DNA of 64,000 nucleotides from Silene latifolia (Eukaryota; Streptophyta; Magnoliopsida; Caryophyllales; Caryophyllaceae), in contig NC_133532.1 in the NCBI RefSeq assembly GCF_048544455.1, forward strand, positions 82,663,156 through 82,727,155, read 5' to 3'. The notes beneath the pieces are model-generated. The model worked only from the letters and a program-made list of their open reading frames with translations, was not told the origin of the DNA and ran no database searches. The translations under genes and the position numbers were made by a program. The number at the start of each line of letters is the position of its first letter. The stretch's first letter is position 1. This document shows, in pieces, positions 35,549 through 47,272 of this stretch.

Positions 35549-37622
35549 GAGATGACAAAAACTAGACCTTTATTTAAACTATCCTAAAATAACCGATATG
35601 AGACAATTAGCGGGTCTCACTCCGCCCCTTCAACTCATATCAAGACAACCATGAGGTAGGATGCCTTCTTTCAAGGCAAGGTGGGGCTTGCCAAAATGGC
35701 GATACATCCAAACATTAAGCACGTAAAATCAAAAAATGGATGCATTTACAAAAAGAATAGCCACTTCCTCATCAAGTGGCGGAGGCACTAAAGAGGAACA
35801 AATTTAAGAGCATGTAATCCTTCACAAATACTAGTTCAACAAATTACTAAGGCTAAGAGGATGGCACTAAATCACCTCCAAATGGTGTTAAACTAGACTA
35901 CTTTCGTCCTCAATTTCCAAATGCTTTCGTCAAGGGCGATCGGATGGTGGTGGAATGATGATCCCTATGATGCTAGTAGCTTATGACATGACAAGTCTCG
36001 AATTCTCTACAAAAGTAAAGGTCATGGATCGTCCCAAGCTCGACAAAGTGGCTCGACAAAAAGGCTTTTTGGGAATGAAATGCTCAAATCTTTATACACA
36101 AAGGGTGGATATGACTAGTATTCAAAAATTGACCTCATTTGACTTTCACATTTCAAAAATTTAAGATGGGGTTTGTCCCTTCCGGGCTTGTGTCCTTTGC
36201 TTTCGCCAATCGCTTATTAGGCAACCGGTTAACCTCTAGACAATAGCTTTTCGGGGTGATAGTCACTCTGTCTCTGGGCGGCCGAATTCACAACCGTGTA
36301 GGGGCCCAATTCAATGGATCCCGCTCCAAAGCACATCGAAGTGGTACGCCTCCATCAAAACAATTTAATTTCTCAACATTCAACAATTCATAACACTTGA
36401 GGTTTCCTTGGCATTAAATTACTTCCACATGACAAAACCTTTGAAATGAGCACTTCAAACTTATTGATAGAAAGTATTTTTGGGTTGCCTTACCACAAGG
36501 TCAATCAAGGTCACCTAGATAAGTTAACCAAGTCCACATCGCATCACGGGGTTGGATAGGTGACTCACATGCAAACCCTTGACTAGGCTTTGGGTCATGG
36601 GTCAAAAGATACTAGTATGACACTGTCTAGGGTGTTTTACAACCATACTAGTAGGCAAAGTCTTAAGTTGAAAAAGTATTTGTAATGGCTTAGTTGCTCT
36701 TGTCAAAGTTCCTAATTAGGCATTTTTCAAAACTTTTCTAACATGCAACTACATGCTATGGTGAAATTATTATAAACATCCTAATGCAAGTGATTCTATC
36801 AACTAATATGCCAAATAAACTAAATGCAAGTCCTAAGTTCACATTGTTATACCGCATCAATCAAAATAAAGCCACATAGTCATTAACATAAAGAGGAAAA
36901 AGGAGATTGGAAAGATCATACCATGCGGTCTTCAATATCCTCATGTCTCGGATGTGGCGTAGTCGATCAGTGTGAACAAGGATAGAACAAACACAATATA
37001 TACAAAACAATATACAAGACTACACTACAAAGGAAATAAACATGTTTTTGGATTTTTTCAATTTTTCAAATTTTTATGGTTTTTGATTTTATGAAATTAA
37101 AAGACATGTTTTTGTGATTTTTCGAAATTTTTCAATTTTTATGCATTTTTGGAATATAAATTCCCATCCCCCACTTTATTTTGGACATTGTCCTCAATGT
37201 ACATGTAGGAGTAGGAATGAAAAGGAAATACATGTTTTTGAATTTTTTGATTTTTTTGAAATAAAGTACAAATGCAATGATATGATATGAATGAATGCAT
37301 GTTCTAACTAAATGCAATTCTATATGATATATATTACAAATGAATGCAATCTAAACTATACTATATGATGCATGTTTTCTAGTAAACTATGGTCACTTAT
37401 GATCAAACCTCCCCAAACCGATTTAAACACTATTTCTAGTGTAGAAAAAAATAGGATTGATCATTAGTGGCTATGCATGAATTCTAGTCTATATGCAACT
37501 AACTACATGGATCATGTGAGATATATACAATGCAACTATACTATATAAACTAACTAATGCAAATGCAATATGGAATATAATACAAATGCATGCGAAAACT
37601 ACACTAAATGCAATGTATATAC

Positions 37623-37661
<39 letters not shown>

Positions 37662-37690
37662 GTATCATACAAATGGAAGTGGTGAGGTAG
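35549..37690 (-). other. Non-coding 3' region of the Athila-type element
   Basis: About 2.1 kb with no ORF above about 70 codons. It carries T-rich runs at 37040-37150 and 37235-37260 and an (AG)n tract at 37626-37658. In full-length Athila elements this side of the element would hold an env-like region; none is recognisable here. Confidence 0.65.
37626..37658. repeat. (AG)n microsatellite
   Basis: About 16 AG units immediately downstream (minus strand) of the 523-codon ORF. Confidence 0.95.
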
Positions 37691-37697
37691 GCCTCTT

Positions 37698-39269
37698 TCA
37701 CTCGTCATCTTCATCTTGATCATAGCCATAATGATGAGAGCTCCCGGCTTGGTCGTACCCTCTTGCTTGACCCCAATACCCTCCTTGGTCAAATTCTCCT
37801 CCTTGACCCGAGTACCCTCCACCTTGGCTAGAATGCCCTCCGTCGCCTCGACCCCAAGCTTGGTTCCCTTGATTAGGAAACAAGAGCTCCGGTTGTGCCC
37901 AAGTGGGCAAAGGGCCATTAGGGTCAACATACCCTTGTTGAGCCATGTTATAGTATTGGGGATAAAGGGCCAAGTAGTTGTCGACCCTCCCTTCATGTAC
38001 CCCGAGGTCCACTCTATTCATAAGTGCCATCAAGTCATTAATACCCGGGGTATTGGGGATTTCCGGTTCAAATTTGGTATAGGGAGTAGGGTATGGTGGG
38101 ATAGGCACGTAGGAGGGTGGGCGAATAGGCCTTCCCGGTGCTCCACGAGGTATTTGGCGGTGCGGCTCGTCCCTTTGAGGGGGATTGTCAAGAATTTGGA
38201 TATCAAGGAGGTAGCTTGGTGGAGGCGAGTATGGGCTCAATCTTGGGTCAATGCCCGGTATCTTCCAACCTTCAAGGATCATTGAAGTGCATCCTTTGGT
38301 GTACCACTCTACACTCCCTTCTCGAGTGTAGTTACACCATCGGTGACTGTTGAAGATGGTGTGCTCATCAATCAAAGTTCTCCCCTCAAGAGGAGTATAG
38401 GTCCCTCGGGCATTGAACCCGGGACAAAGGTGGTGGGCCAAAATAGTAATTAGACCTCCCATCACGAAGGTCTTGAGTTGGGTGGTTCCTTGGGCAAAAT
38501 CATTGAACCTAGTAAGTATCTCAAGTGGCGTATTGAAGTTATAATGCCTCACCGCTCGAACATTCAAATAGGACTCAAGAAAAGTTAAGTCGATGAGAGT
38601 ACACTTATCTTGTTCGTACCTCCCATTGATGGTACCGGCCACAAAGCGCTCGGTGAATCGAATCACCGGATGTTGGATGGCGAAGGTGTGGCAATGCTTT
38701 GGGTGGACAAAATCCCTCCCGGAGATAGCCTTCCAAAGAAGGTCCACACCGAAATTATCGGGTTTTTCGGTATAGTTGGTGGGCACCACAAGACCGAAAA
38801 CATAGGCAAATTCCTCAAGCGAAAGATGATGGTCTAGGTTGCACAACCTAAACTCCATGCCCACATCGGTGTGGGTATTTGTCACAATGCGGAGGCTACT
38901 CAAGAACTCAAGGGTGAGACTAAGGTAAGTCTCCTCATGGGCATGGAAAAGTTTCCCAATGCCAAGGCCATTAAAGAACATCTCGGTAGGGTACCTTATC
39001 TTTAGGATTTCCAACACCCTAGTATCTAAGAATTGAGTGGGTTCGTAGTTCTTACCTAGTAATTTGACAAAGTTTGTGCGGTGGTCATCGGATTCAAAGA
39101 GCACCTCTTGGAAGTATTCGAGTTGTTCAATTCCTCCCCTCATTAGGGGTTGGGTGCTCCTTGGTAGCACTACCTCCCGTGGCATTGAAGAGGTTGATCC
39201 CTTGCGCTTCTTTCCGGTGGATTCAACCAATTTCTTGGCCTTTCTCTTGGTGTTCATCAATGGTGCCAT
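37698..39269 (-). CDS. Athila ORF-1-type protein, 523 residues
   Basis: An intact ORF from ATG at 39269 to the stop at 37698. A basic N-terminus (MNTKRKAKKLVESTGKKRK) is followed from about residue 60 by a globular region with FLDTRVLEILKIRYPTE, LTLEFLSSLRIV, MEFRLCNLDHHLSLEEFAYV and MGGLITILAHHL. This arrangement matches the ATHILA (Arabidopsis retrotransposon ORF-1) family. The C-terminal 60 residues are Gly/Gln/Tyr-rich with GQGGEFDQGGYWGQ-type repeats, resembling an RNA-binding low-complexity tail. Its function is unknown; a gag-like packaging role is inferred. No stop or frameshift is present, which is notable in an element without enzymes. Confidence 0.85.
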   Translation of the reverse strand: MAPLMNTKRKAKKLVESTGKKRKGSTSSMPREVVLPRSTQPLMRGGIEQLEYFQEVLFESDDHRTNFVKLLGKNYEPTQFLDTRVLEILKIRYPTEMFFNGLGIGKLFHAHEETYLSLTLEFLSSLRIVTNTHTDVGMEFRLCNLDHHLSLEEFAYVFGLVVPTNYTEKPDNFGVDLLWKAISGRDFVHPKHCHTFAIQHPVIRFTERFVAGTINGRYEQDKCTLIDLTFLESYLNVRAVRHYNFNTPLEILTRFNDFAQGTTQLKTFVMGGLITILAHHLCPGFNARGTYTPLEGRTLIDEHTIFNSHRWCNYTREGSVEWYTKGCTSMILEGWKIPGIDPRLSPYSPPPSYLLDIQILDNPPQRDEPHRQIPRGAPGRPIRPPSYVPIPPYPTPYTKFEPEIPNTPGINDLMALMNRVDLGVHEGRVDNYLALYPQYYNMAQQGYVDPNGPLPTWAQPELLFPNQGNQAWGRGDGGHSSQGGGYSGQGGEFDQGGYWGQARGYDQAGSSHHYGYDQDEDDE

Positions 39270-39369
39270 TTTGATGTGGGTGATGGGAGTGTTTTTGAGA
39301 AGGGGTGTGTTTTTGAGGGTTGAGATGAGTGTTTTAGGGTTTGATAAGGTGAAGAAATGAGGGAGAAAG

Positions 39370-39830
39370 GGGGTGATTATATAGAAGAAAGGGGGAATCC
39401 GAACGGATAAGGGTGGGTGATATCCGGTTTATCCGAAAGAAAAGGGCAATGCGAGCGGATTTCCATCGGGACGGGCGGATTGTGCGAGACGAAGACGGGC
39501 GTCTTCGCTAGAATCCGCACGGATTCTAACACAGCAATTTTTCTTGGCTGAGAGGTGGGAAAAGACAGGCGTCTTGTGGCTGGGACGTGTGGTTTGATCA
39601 GGACGGGCGTCTTGGATTAAATCCGCCCGTATTCTGGTGCAGCACAAAATCTCGTTTCTGGGTGACATACGGGACGGGCGGCCCGTGAAGAAAACGGACG
39701 TATTGTCCAAGGACGGGCGTTTTTGCTTGAATCCGCTCGTCCTCCTCTACAGCGTTAATCATTTTTCTGACGTGGGCCCTGGTCGGGCGTCTTCCTCTAA
39801 ATTCGGGCGTCTTCTGCTCCTTTCCTTCTT
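39370..39830. repeat. Inter-ORF spacer rich in GACGGGCG and AATCCGnnCGGATT motifs
   Basis: The spacer between the two ORFs holds repeated GGACGGGCG/GACGGGCGTCTT words, the palindrome GAAGACGGGCGTCTTC (39491-39506) and AATCCGCACGGATT (39512-39525). The same words occur in both LTRs (for example 35127-35140 and 42774-42787) and in the LTR end at 4-17. Short ORFs across it look like shadows. Confidence 0.75.
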
Positions 39831-39924
39831 TTTCCTTCTTTTTCGTGCAACAACATACCCTTTCACCGATTTTCCCTTTTTCCTCATCTTTTTCTGAAAT
39901 TTGCTCATTAAACATATAAGATGA

Positions 39925-39950
39925 CTCTCTCTCTCTCTCTCTCCTCTCTC
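39925..39950. repeat. (CT)n tract
   Basis: Pyrimidine dinucleotide run with one interruption, upstream (minus strand) of the 523-codon ORF. Confidence 0.9.
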
Positions 39951-40053
39951 ATGCAAGAAATTAAATGCAAATGCAATATTGTACAATATTATACAAAGTA
40001 AAGGGTTCAAGAAATATCTTACAAATGGTGGTTTGAGATAGGACTCCACCAAA

Positions 40054-41391
40054 CTAATTCAAATTGTAGAAATTCTTATCCATAGAGCTCAAGGCTCTTA
40101 ATAAGAGATCGAAAGCTTGTGAACAAGCTCCAAATAAGCACAAATATGGGTTGCTCAATTTGAATATGAAATTTGGCCAAGGAAGCTTGTAAAATGTTCT
40201 TTTTCTCGCTTTGTCCTTAGCGTTAGAGCTTTCCCGATGCTTCAAATAAACAAGCCCATGATTCTTGTCAACACTAAACATGAAGTGTGGTTCATTTTCA
40301 TCCGTAGACTTCCACTTACCAACTTCTTCTTCAATTTTGGTGATGATGATAGCATTTTGATTTTTCAATCCTTCCAAGGTAGAAGGAGAGTTTGCATGGC
40401 ATTGATGATCGGATACCATAGGAGTTGAGATTGTGGGTGCCAAATATTTACAAGTAGCCTCACGAGCAATTTTCTCTTTGAGCTTTTTCACCAAGTAGCT
40501 CTTGTATGAAACTTTGGCCTTTTGAAGAAGGTCTATCATATCCCCTTCAATGATCATTGGCTCCATGATAGGTGTCAAGTGGTCTTCATGAGGAATAAAG
40601 GAAGGACGTTCTTCTTCATGATAGGGTATCTCAAATGTCTCAAGGATAGGCTCCTCAAGCAAGGTGATATTATGAGTCCATTTGTTAGGTTCATCATCAT
40701 TGTTGCTATCTTCATATGAATCATAGATGGGGGCTTCATGCAACTCTTTCTCCAACAACCCAATGTTTACTTCAAAGGACACACCCTCGTACTGACAAAG
40801 GTTAAGAGTATTTGGCTTACTCAACCTCATGTCTTCCTCATCGAACACAACACTTTCATAGTCACAAGAGCTCAAGGAGATTGGCTCTTCCCATTTCTCA
40901 GCTTCCATATCAAAAGTTACTACTTCAAATTCGCATTCGTGCTCAATGTCCAAAGAATGGTGGGGAGTGATTGCTTGGGATTCTTTTAATTGGGCAATTT
41001 GAATCCCCAACTCCTCTCTTTGGGCAACAATGCCTTGGAGAACATTATCCCTTCTTTGGCTCTCCTCTAGCATTTGTTTGAAGAAGTTTTGTTGATCTCC
41101 CATCATTTGGAGAATCACATCTTGAATGGGTTCATCTTCTTGTTGTGGGTAAGTGTGAAAGTGGTTGTATTGTGGCAATTGAAGCTCATTATGAAGTGGG
41201 TATTGGGTTGGTGGTTGTTGTGGATATTGGATGTGAGTGTTTTTTTTGGAAAATTTGGGGTAGTAGTTAGGATTTTCATTGTACGAATAATAAGGTAGGT
41301 TTGTGTTGACTTGCTTCTCAAACTCCCCATACCCATAGTCATACTCAAAAGATCCAACATATACTCCATATGTAAAGTCTTGAGCCATCAT
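40054..41391 (-). CDS. First ORF of the Athila-type element, unknown protein
   Basis: An intact ORF. The frame is open from an ATG at 41448 (464 codons), but the ATG pair at 41386-41391 (MMAQDFTYGVYV) is the more likely start, because the upstream residues form an odd hydrophobic stretch. The N-terminus is rich in Tyr, Pro, Gln and Asn (PQQPPTQYPLHNE). A predicted helical segment (MMGDQQNFFKQMLEESQRRD) follows, then a long acidic region with MEAEKWEEPISL and PSFIPHEDHLTPI. No zinc knuckle, DTG site or RT motif is visible. It is the first ORF after the primer site, the place of gag, but I do not recognise a gag fold. It is open despite its length, so it was probably functional recently. Confidence 0.75.
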   Translation of the reverse strand: MMAQDFTYGVYVGSFEYDYGYGEFEKQVNTNLPYYSYNENPNYYPKFSKKNTHIQYPQQPPTQYPLHNELQLPQYNHFHTYPQQEDEPIQDVILQMMGDQQNFFKQMLEESQRRDNVLQGIVAQREELGIQIAQLKESQAITPHHSLDIEHECEFEVVTFDMEAEKWEEPISLSSCDYESVVFDEEDMRLSKPNTLNLCQYEGVSFEVNIGLLEKELHEAPIYDSYEDSNNDDEPNKWTHNITLLEEPILETFEIPYHEEERPSFIPHEDHLTPIMEPMIIEGDMIDLLQKAKVSYKSYLVKKLKEKIAREATCKYLAPTISTPMVSDHQCHANSPSTLEGLKNQNAIIITKIEEEVGKWKSTDENEPHFMFSVDKNHGLVYLKHRESSNAKDKARKRTFYKLPWPNFIFKLSNPYLCLFGACSQAFDLLLRALSSMDKNFYNLN

Positions 41392-41525
41392 AGCTAAGAC
41401 AAGGAAACAACTACAAGCATAGAAACTACACAAAAAGAGTAAGAACAATCCTTGAGGAACAAGTTCCTCAAGCTGAAAGCAAAATCAAAATAGACAAACA
41501 AGTAAGAACTTAATCACATAGCACC

Positions 41526-41544
41526 GTCCCCGGCAACGGCGCCA
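41526..41544 (-). promoter_or_regulatory. Primer binding site of the Athila-type element
   Basis: Minus-strand TGGCGCCGTTGCCGGGGAC, eight bases inside the LTR edge; this is the classical Athila primer site (recalled as tRNA-Asp type). Confidence 0.9.
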
Positions 41545-41552
41545 TTTTGGCG

Positions 41553-43159
41553 TGGAGCGATGTCGTCGGGTCACATCCAGTCAAACACATTTATAATACT
41601 CAACAAACAACTAGTTAGCGGTAAGTCGAGGTCGATCCATGGGACGGTGCGCTTTGGGTTCTAAGTCTATCTATCTCAATTTATGCTAGTGTCACAATTG
41701 ATGGGGTTTGTAGTTGTGTTCTAGATTAATGAAAGTAATGAAGTAAAGCAAACAATAAATGGAAGGATGTAAACAAATGATTAAAAGTGCTAGGATATCA
41801 CGGGGTCATAGGGGATTCATGGTGTTGATCATACAAACATGTTTACAAGGTTGCAAGCAATTAATGTTGTGGGGGAACTGAGTTGGTTTATGTCTTACGG
41901 TTCATAGGAAGGGTTGGGTCCCGGAGCCGAATCGATTAGATTGTACAACACCTGCAAGTTGACTTACTTTCCTCCTATTCAACTTCTATGCATGGTCTAA
42001 CAAGACTCGAGTTGGTTTATGTCTTACAAGTCAAGTTGAGTAGATAAGAGATGGTTGTAAATGCAAGGATTCATAGGCTTAGCATTTCATCAAACATAAC
42101 ATGTGCATAAAGTTGACATCACAACAAGCAAGCAATTTAATCATGTGAACATATTAGATTAAGCATTAATCAATCCCATGTTGGTTTCCCCTAATTACCC
42201 ACTAATCCTAGCTTAATAAACTACTCATTCATTATCAAGTTTAGCATGTTAACAAGGTTGTCAATCATATTAACAAGGTAAAACATGATGAACAAGTGAG
42301 AAAGATTAACAATAATTAAAACAAGGGTTAAGAGAATTATACCTATGAGGATTCCAAAACAATAATGGAAAGAATAATAGAAGAACTTGATGATTGATGG
42401 AAGGTTGTCAATCTCCCAATAAACCCAATAATCTTCTAATTACCCAATAATAAGCTTGAATTACTCAATAATAAACTTGAACAATGATTAAAGGAAAGAT
42501 TAATGTGTGATTTGTGGAAAGATTAAAGAGTAATCTATTCTAATCTACTCCTAATCTAATCTAAAGAAGGATTTTCTACTCTCCCCCAAAAACTTCATAA
42601 TTTGATTATTACAAATGGGGTATTTATAATGGAAATTAGGTGGATGCATTAGGGTTAACTAAGGGCTAAACTAGTAATTACACTTTTTAGATAGAGCAGG
42701 GAGCAGCCGGTATTTCTTGAAGGAAGGGCTTCTTTCTTTGAAGCTTGAAGAAGACGAAAATGTGCTGGGCTGGAATCCGTGCGGATTGGGGTGAAGACGC
42801 ACGGATTCTGCACATTGGAGACGGCCGGATTCCAGAGAATCCGCACGGGTTGGACCGCAGTTCTCGTTTTCTCTTCTATTCTTCCCTTTCCTTCACTTCC
42901 ATTTTATTCTTGTAGGCTTGGTCTTTAGTTCTTGCTTCCTCCTCATACTCATCCATCAAATATCGTCAAATAGCTTCCGAATATGCATGAAAGACGGGAA
43001 TTTCCTCCTTATTCTCTTCTTTCCTACAAAACATATAGAATGCGATAGAAAAGCTAATAGGAAGGTTTTGACGGATAAAATGGCCATAGAATGCTATAAT
43101 AGTATGCAAAATAGGCTCAATTAGGGGGGACTAAATGTGCGCAAATAATGATCACATCA
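41553..43159 (-). repeat. 5' LTR of the Athila-type element
   Basis: On the minus strand it begins TGATGTGATC at 43159, next to the CGGTC duplication, and runs to CGCTCCA at 41553. Near-identical to 33904-35510. Confidence 0.95.
42621..42628 (-). promoter_or_regulatory. TATA box in the 5' LTR of the Athila-type element
   Basis: Minus-strand TATAAATA followed by CCCC, at the position equivalent to 34974-34981. It would drive transcription of both ORFs. Confidence 0.6.
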
Positions 43160-43164
43160 CGGTC

Positions 43165-43548
43165 ACGGTCGGGTTCCTTGTCCGGCCCACAACCTAACCC
43201 TTTTCGACCAATTGGCTCGTCTTGTATCCCCGCGTTTCGAATCCCGATTGAGTCAAGCATACCGTTGTCAAAGAGCTTTCATCACCTTCGAGCACGAGAC
43301 TAGGGCACCCTCCTTACACATTTTGTTTGGATCGGTATCCCTCTCGAAAATAGGGGTTTGATTGCTTGGTGTGTAACCCACCCTTTTAAGCCAAAACCCG
43401 TGTCAGCATTATGCATAATATAATGAAACTGTGAGTGCTTATGTGCTACATGATCATAAGTCCTTCCGTGTCATTTTCAAACTTTCAAAAACACCTTTTT
43501 GCGCCGTTATAATGGCCATTTCAAACCTCGGTCTTTCGCCCACCGTTC
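43165..43548 (+). other. Tat leader, piece between the Athila and copia C insertions
   Basis: Non-coding, continuing from 33817-33903 on the other side of the Athila-type element. It leads directly into the 60-bp tandem array. Confidence 0.7.
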
Positions 43549-43711
43549 CATTTCAACACGCCTTTCTAGGCCGTCGTACTGACGATTTTTAAACCCGGTT
43601 TTTATAACCATTTCAACACGCCTTTCTAGGCCGTCGTAATGACGATTTTCAAACCCGGTTTTTATAACCATTTCAACACGCCTTTCTAGGCCGTCGTAAT
43701 GACGATTTTCA
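43549..43711 (+). repeat. 60-bp tandem array in the Tat leader, left part
   Basis: Units begin CATTTCAACACGCC and contain GGCCGTCGTAATGACGATTT. Unit starts are 43549, 43609 and 43669; the third is broken after 43711 by copia C and finishes at 52604-52620. Confidence 0.95.
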
Positions 43712-44989
43712 TATTGGAGTATGTGTCCTCGACAATAATGCGATCACATGTTTAAATCTCATATTAAGAATACTAAAGGGAAAGTAACATTTTATTGTCA
43801 ATTGATCCACATTAATCGGTAATGATTGGCTGACTAGAGTTTGACATTACCGTCGTGTGACGGTGGTGATCAGTTGATCCCTTAAGGTCATACCTCTAGG
43901 GAAACATTCTTAATTGACTAATTAATTAATTGTATGACGATACAAGTTAATTAATTCCTTAAAAATGAATGAATGGTTTTGTGAGTTATAATACGTATCT
44001 TATTGTAATTCGATTAAATAAGATTCGTACTAAGTAATTAAATTGTTTTATTACTTAGGTTATTATTGTTTATGAAACAATTAATATAAAGAATGAATTG
44101 GTTATTATAAATACAAGTAGTTGTGATTTATAATTCTATGACCCATTTTAAGTAATTGTAAATGTGAATTACTAAGTTATTTTTGTATGTGATTTATTTC
44201 TTTTATATAATGATTTTTAATTTGTTAAAAATGCATTATTAAAATGACATGTCTAGTAACATGTCCCATTTGTCACACAATACAAATTAACTAATTGACA
44301 AAGTTAAAATGGGTCCATTTTACACATTTGAACCGTGTAAATGAAAGGGGAGCGGGTTAGTTGAGCTTTAATCATTTTAATTAGTGGGTAACATAATGAT
44401 TACCTACTAATAATAGGTTTACATACCTATACTCTTGAGAAGAGAAAAATGAAAATGCATTGGGCACTCTACTCACCCAAAAACCGGTGGCCTCCTCCTT
44501 TATACACTCAAGTAGTGTATTTTCTCCTCTCTCTAATTCATTCTAATTAGTTTTACAACTTGAGAAAAATTTATCTCTCTAGTCTTGTTGATTGAACAAA
44601 ATCCTAAACTCTCACATAAATCTCTAATATTATTTACATATTACTAGAAGTAGTAATCTCATAATATTAGTATTTTAAGGACACAAATATTAATTTCTAG
44701 TAACAAAATTAATATTTGTATTAAGAATGATTTCCTTGATACAATCCTTGAGGAGTAGATCTTGCAATTAGATCTTGGGTTTTGGGGCATTTGGAATATA
44801 CTTAAGAAGACTAATTTGGTAGGAGACTAAATTAGTATAAACCGTTTTCGGCCCTCATGTAAGAATAATCACCTTTCTCTTCTTACCTTCTATTTTGTTA
44901 TTCATGCATAAGTTCCTTTAAGTTTTATGACTAAACTTATAAACACTTAGTTATTAGAAGAGTCTAATAAGAGATATTCGAATCTAACA
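43712..44989 (+). repeat. 5' LTR of copia C
   Basis: Starts TATTGGAGTATGTG (TG in the other LTR) and ends CGAATCTAACA. Confidence 0.93.
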
Positions 44990-44991
44990 AT

Positions 44992-45003
44992 TGGTTTCAG
45001 AGC
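44992..45003 (+). promoter_or_regulatory. Primer binding site of copia C
   Basis: TGGTTTCAGAGC, one base different from the standard copia TGGTATCAGAGC. Confidence 0.88.
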
Positions 45004-47272
45004 AAGAGTTGTTGCATGCATAATCGGTTTTGTTTTTCCGAGTTAATATGTTAACATATAAAACTTAAAATTTATGATATATGAAGATAAATGCCACGAA
45101 AATTTTGCATGTTAAACCTTCTGGTCCTAAATTGATTTTAGGTCATTTTGATGATTTATGGTAATTTATTGCTCTTTAAAATGATTATTAGTATTTTTAT
45201 TACATTTTATTGAGTAAAATGACAATTAAAATGCTAAAAATAGTTAGACTATAATTCTGACCTTGAAATTTTTACACGACCTCACATGCATATTTTACAA
45301 GTTGTATGTAAAATTTCATATAAAATGGTTTTATATAGCATGATTTATGATTTTTACATGTTAAAAGTCGATTAAATAGAGGTATTTATGTTAAAAATGG
45401 TTAGACTTTGTTTCTGCCCATGAAAATTTAGTATGTTGTCACATGAAATATTTACACACTGTATGTAAATTGTTAGATCAAATGATTTAATTTTGCATGA
45501 TTTATGATTTTTAGATGTAAAAATCGAATAAATAGTGACTATTTTGGCAAAAATAGCTAAAATAAATTTTATGGCATGAAATTTTTTACCAATGTTGTAT
45601 ATATGATATGAACTTCATATCTAAAGTTGCATGTTAATTTTCATATGATTTTAATGGTTATTAATTTTATGGGATATAAATTAATAAATAGCAACTTTAA
45701 TAGTCATTAAAATTAAAATTCGAGTTTTGGGCTTAAAATTTGTCATTTCCAGGTTCTAGAAACTTGTTAAAAATATTAAAAATTTTAATTTTGATTTATT
45801 GCATAATTTTATGTTTAATTTGGAATTAAAGGGTTAAAATTATGTTTTATACGATTTATTTGTGAAATAAATTAAAATAATTTAAAGGGCAAATTTTATT
45901 AAAATTTTGGGATGTTGGGAATTTTCCAGAATATAAAAAATTATGATTTTGAATTTTTCGAATTTTTATGACTTTTTGGGAATTATTTCCTTATTATTAT
46001 GAATAATAGTGATTAAAGAGCAATTGTATAACATCAAGTTGAATTATTGTCAAATGTTTAGTGAAGACTAAATTTTGAGTCCTAAGTGGTTGGGGTAATT
46101 AACTTGGACATAGATGTGATTTATGTAATATTTTGTGATTCTAATAAGTTAATTGTCACAATAATCCATAAAATCGGACCATATATACGATATTAGCTTA
46201 ATAGGGCGATTTGGCACATATCATGTCATGTTTTATACATATATTAATGCTGCATTTTAGTATGATTGTCATATTTTATTTTATGTAATTTTGAATTATG
46301 TAATTTGTACTTAGTATGACCTTAGTTTTTTTAATTGGTATTTCCCGAAATGAATGGGGATATCGATTCGGTTGTAATTAATGTGATCTCGTATCACTTT
46401 TATTTTATTTAGTTTTGTTTTTATTTTATATTGTATAAAGTAGAAAACCTATGTAATTTATTTGTTCCGGAGTTCCTTGAAGACGGTGCCATTCGAGAAG
46501 GTGGTCCGATAAAGAAGATGTTACCTTGAAGTGCGTGCCAAATGAAGTTCAAGGGACCAAAGGAGTTGGTTTCCGAATTTATAAATAGTTTATTTGATTT
46601 ACTATTTTAGGAAGGCCATACTAGGATTTTATCTTTATGCTTTGCATTTGTTTTATATGTTTGCATGCATAGCCAAATCGCCATAACTCCACATGCATAT
46701 CATTTTATCGAGTCATCGACCGTGTCAATTATAATTATCGTAGTTCACCGCTTTTGTTCACTTAAAACGAGATAGATAATATATTGACAAGACCTCTCAC
46801 TAAATAATAATTGACAATTAGCCTTACCAAATAGTAGAAACCATGAATCCCAATTTCATAAGGAAATAGGCTCGGCTCACCGGGGTGATAAACTTGTTAC
46901 GTTGGGTAAGTGGGTAGTAAAATGTTATTACATCGAAATTTGGATTGAGCTCAACGGAAGTATTCGTGACCGTAGTCGCATGTGTTCCGGGCTAAAGATA
47001 AATATTAGAGTAATTTTATCGACCGAGAGTTCTAGAAGTAGAATCGATTAAAGAGTTAATCCACCGAGTTATATTGATAAGGGATGAATCGGCTCACCGT
47101 GCCCGAATTGATATGAATTTGGATCTCTGGTTCATTTATAATAGTTGGATAGAGGTTACTATATAAATGCTTAAAACTTGTTTGAAAAATGTTTACAAGT
47201 ATTGTCAAAACAATAGATGTTTATTAATTCCTTCACTTTTATTTTGTAGTCATATTTGTTTTCTCAATTGCA
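45004..47272 (+). other. Leader of copia C
   Basis: About 2.3 kb of AT-rich non-coding DNA. The block at about 46340-46625, including GGAGTTCCTTGAAGACGG, matches 8150-8450 (B1) and 63470-63775 (B2). Indels disrupt any shared reading frame. Confidence 0.7.

Larger units (their letters stand above)
33904..43159 (-). mobile_element. Athila-type retrotransposon lacking pol, complete and young
   Basis: A 9.26-kb minus-strand element with the target duplication CGGTC at 33899-33903 and 43160-43164. The two 1,607-bp LTRs differ at about two dozen positions by eye (about 98.5% identical). Internal order on the minus strand: primer site (41544-41526), ORF of 464 codons, repeat-rich spacer, ORF of 523 codons with an ATHILA-type domain, a 2.2-kb non-coding 3' region, and the 3' LTR. 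No protease, RT, RNase H or integrase is present anywhere. It sits in the Tat leader just after its primer site. Confidence 0.95.

Noticed and set aside
37716..38285. 189-codon plus-strand ORF
   Set aside because: Antisense shadow of the Athila ORF-1-type CDS.
39429..39915. Minus-strand ORFs of 93 and 105 codons between the Athila ORFs
   Set aside because: Composed of the repeated GACGGGCG and AATCCG words; no conserved motif.
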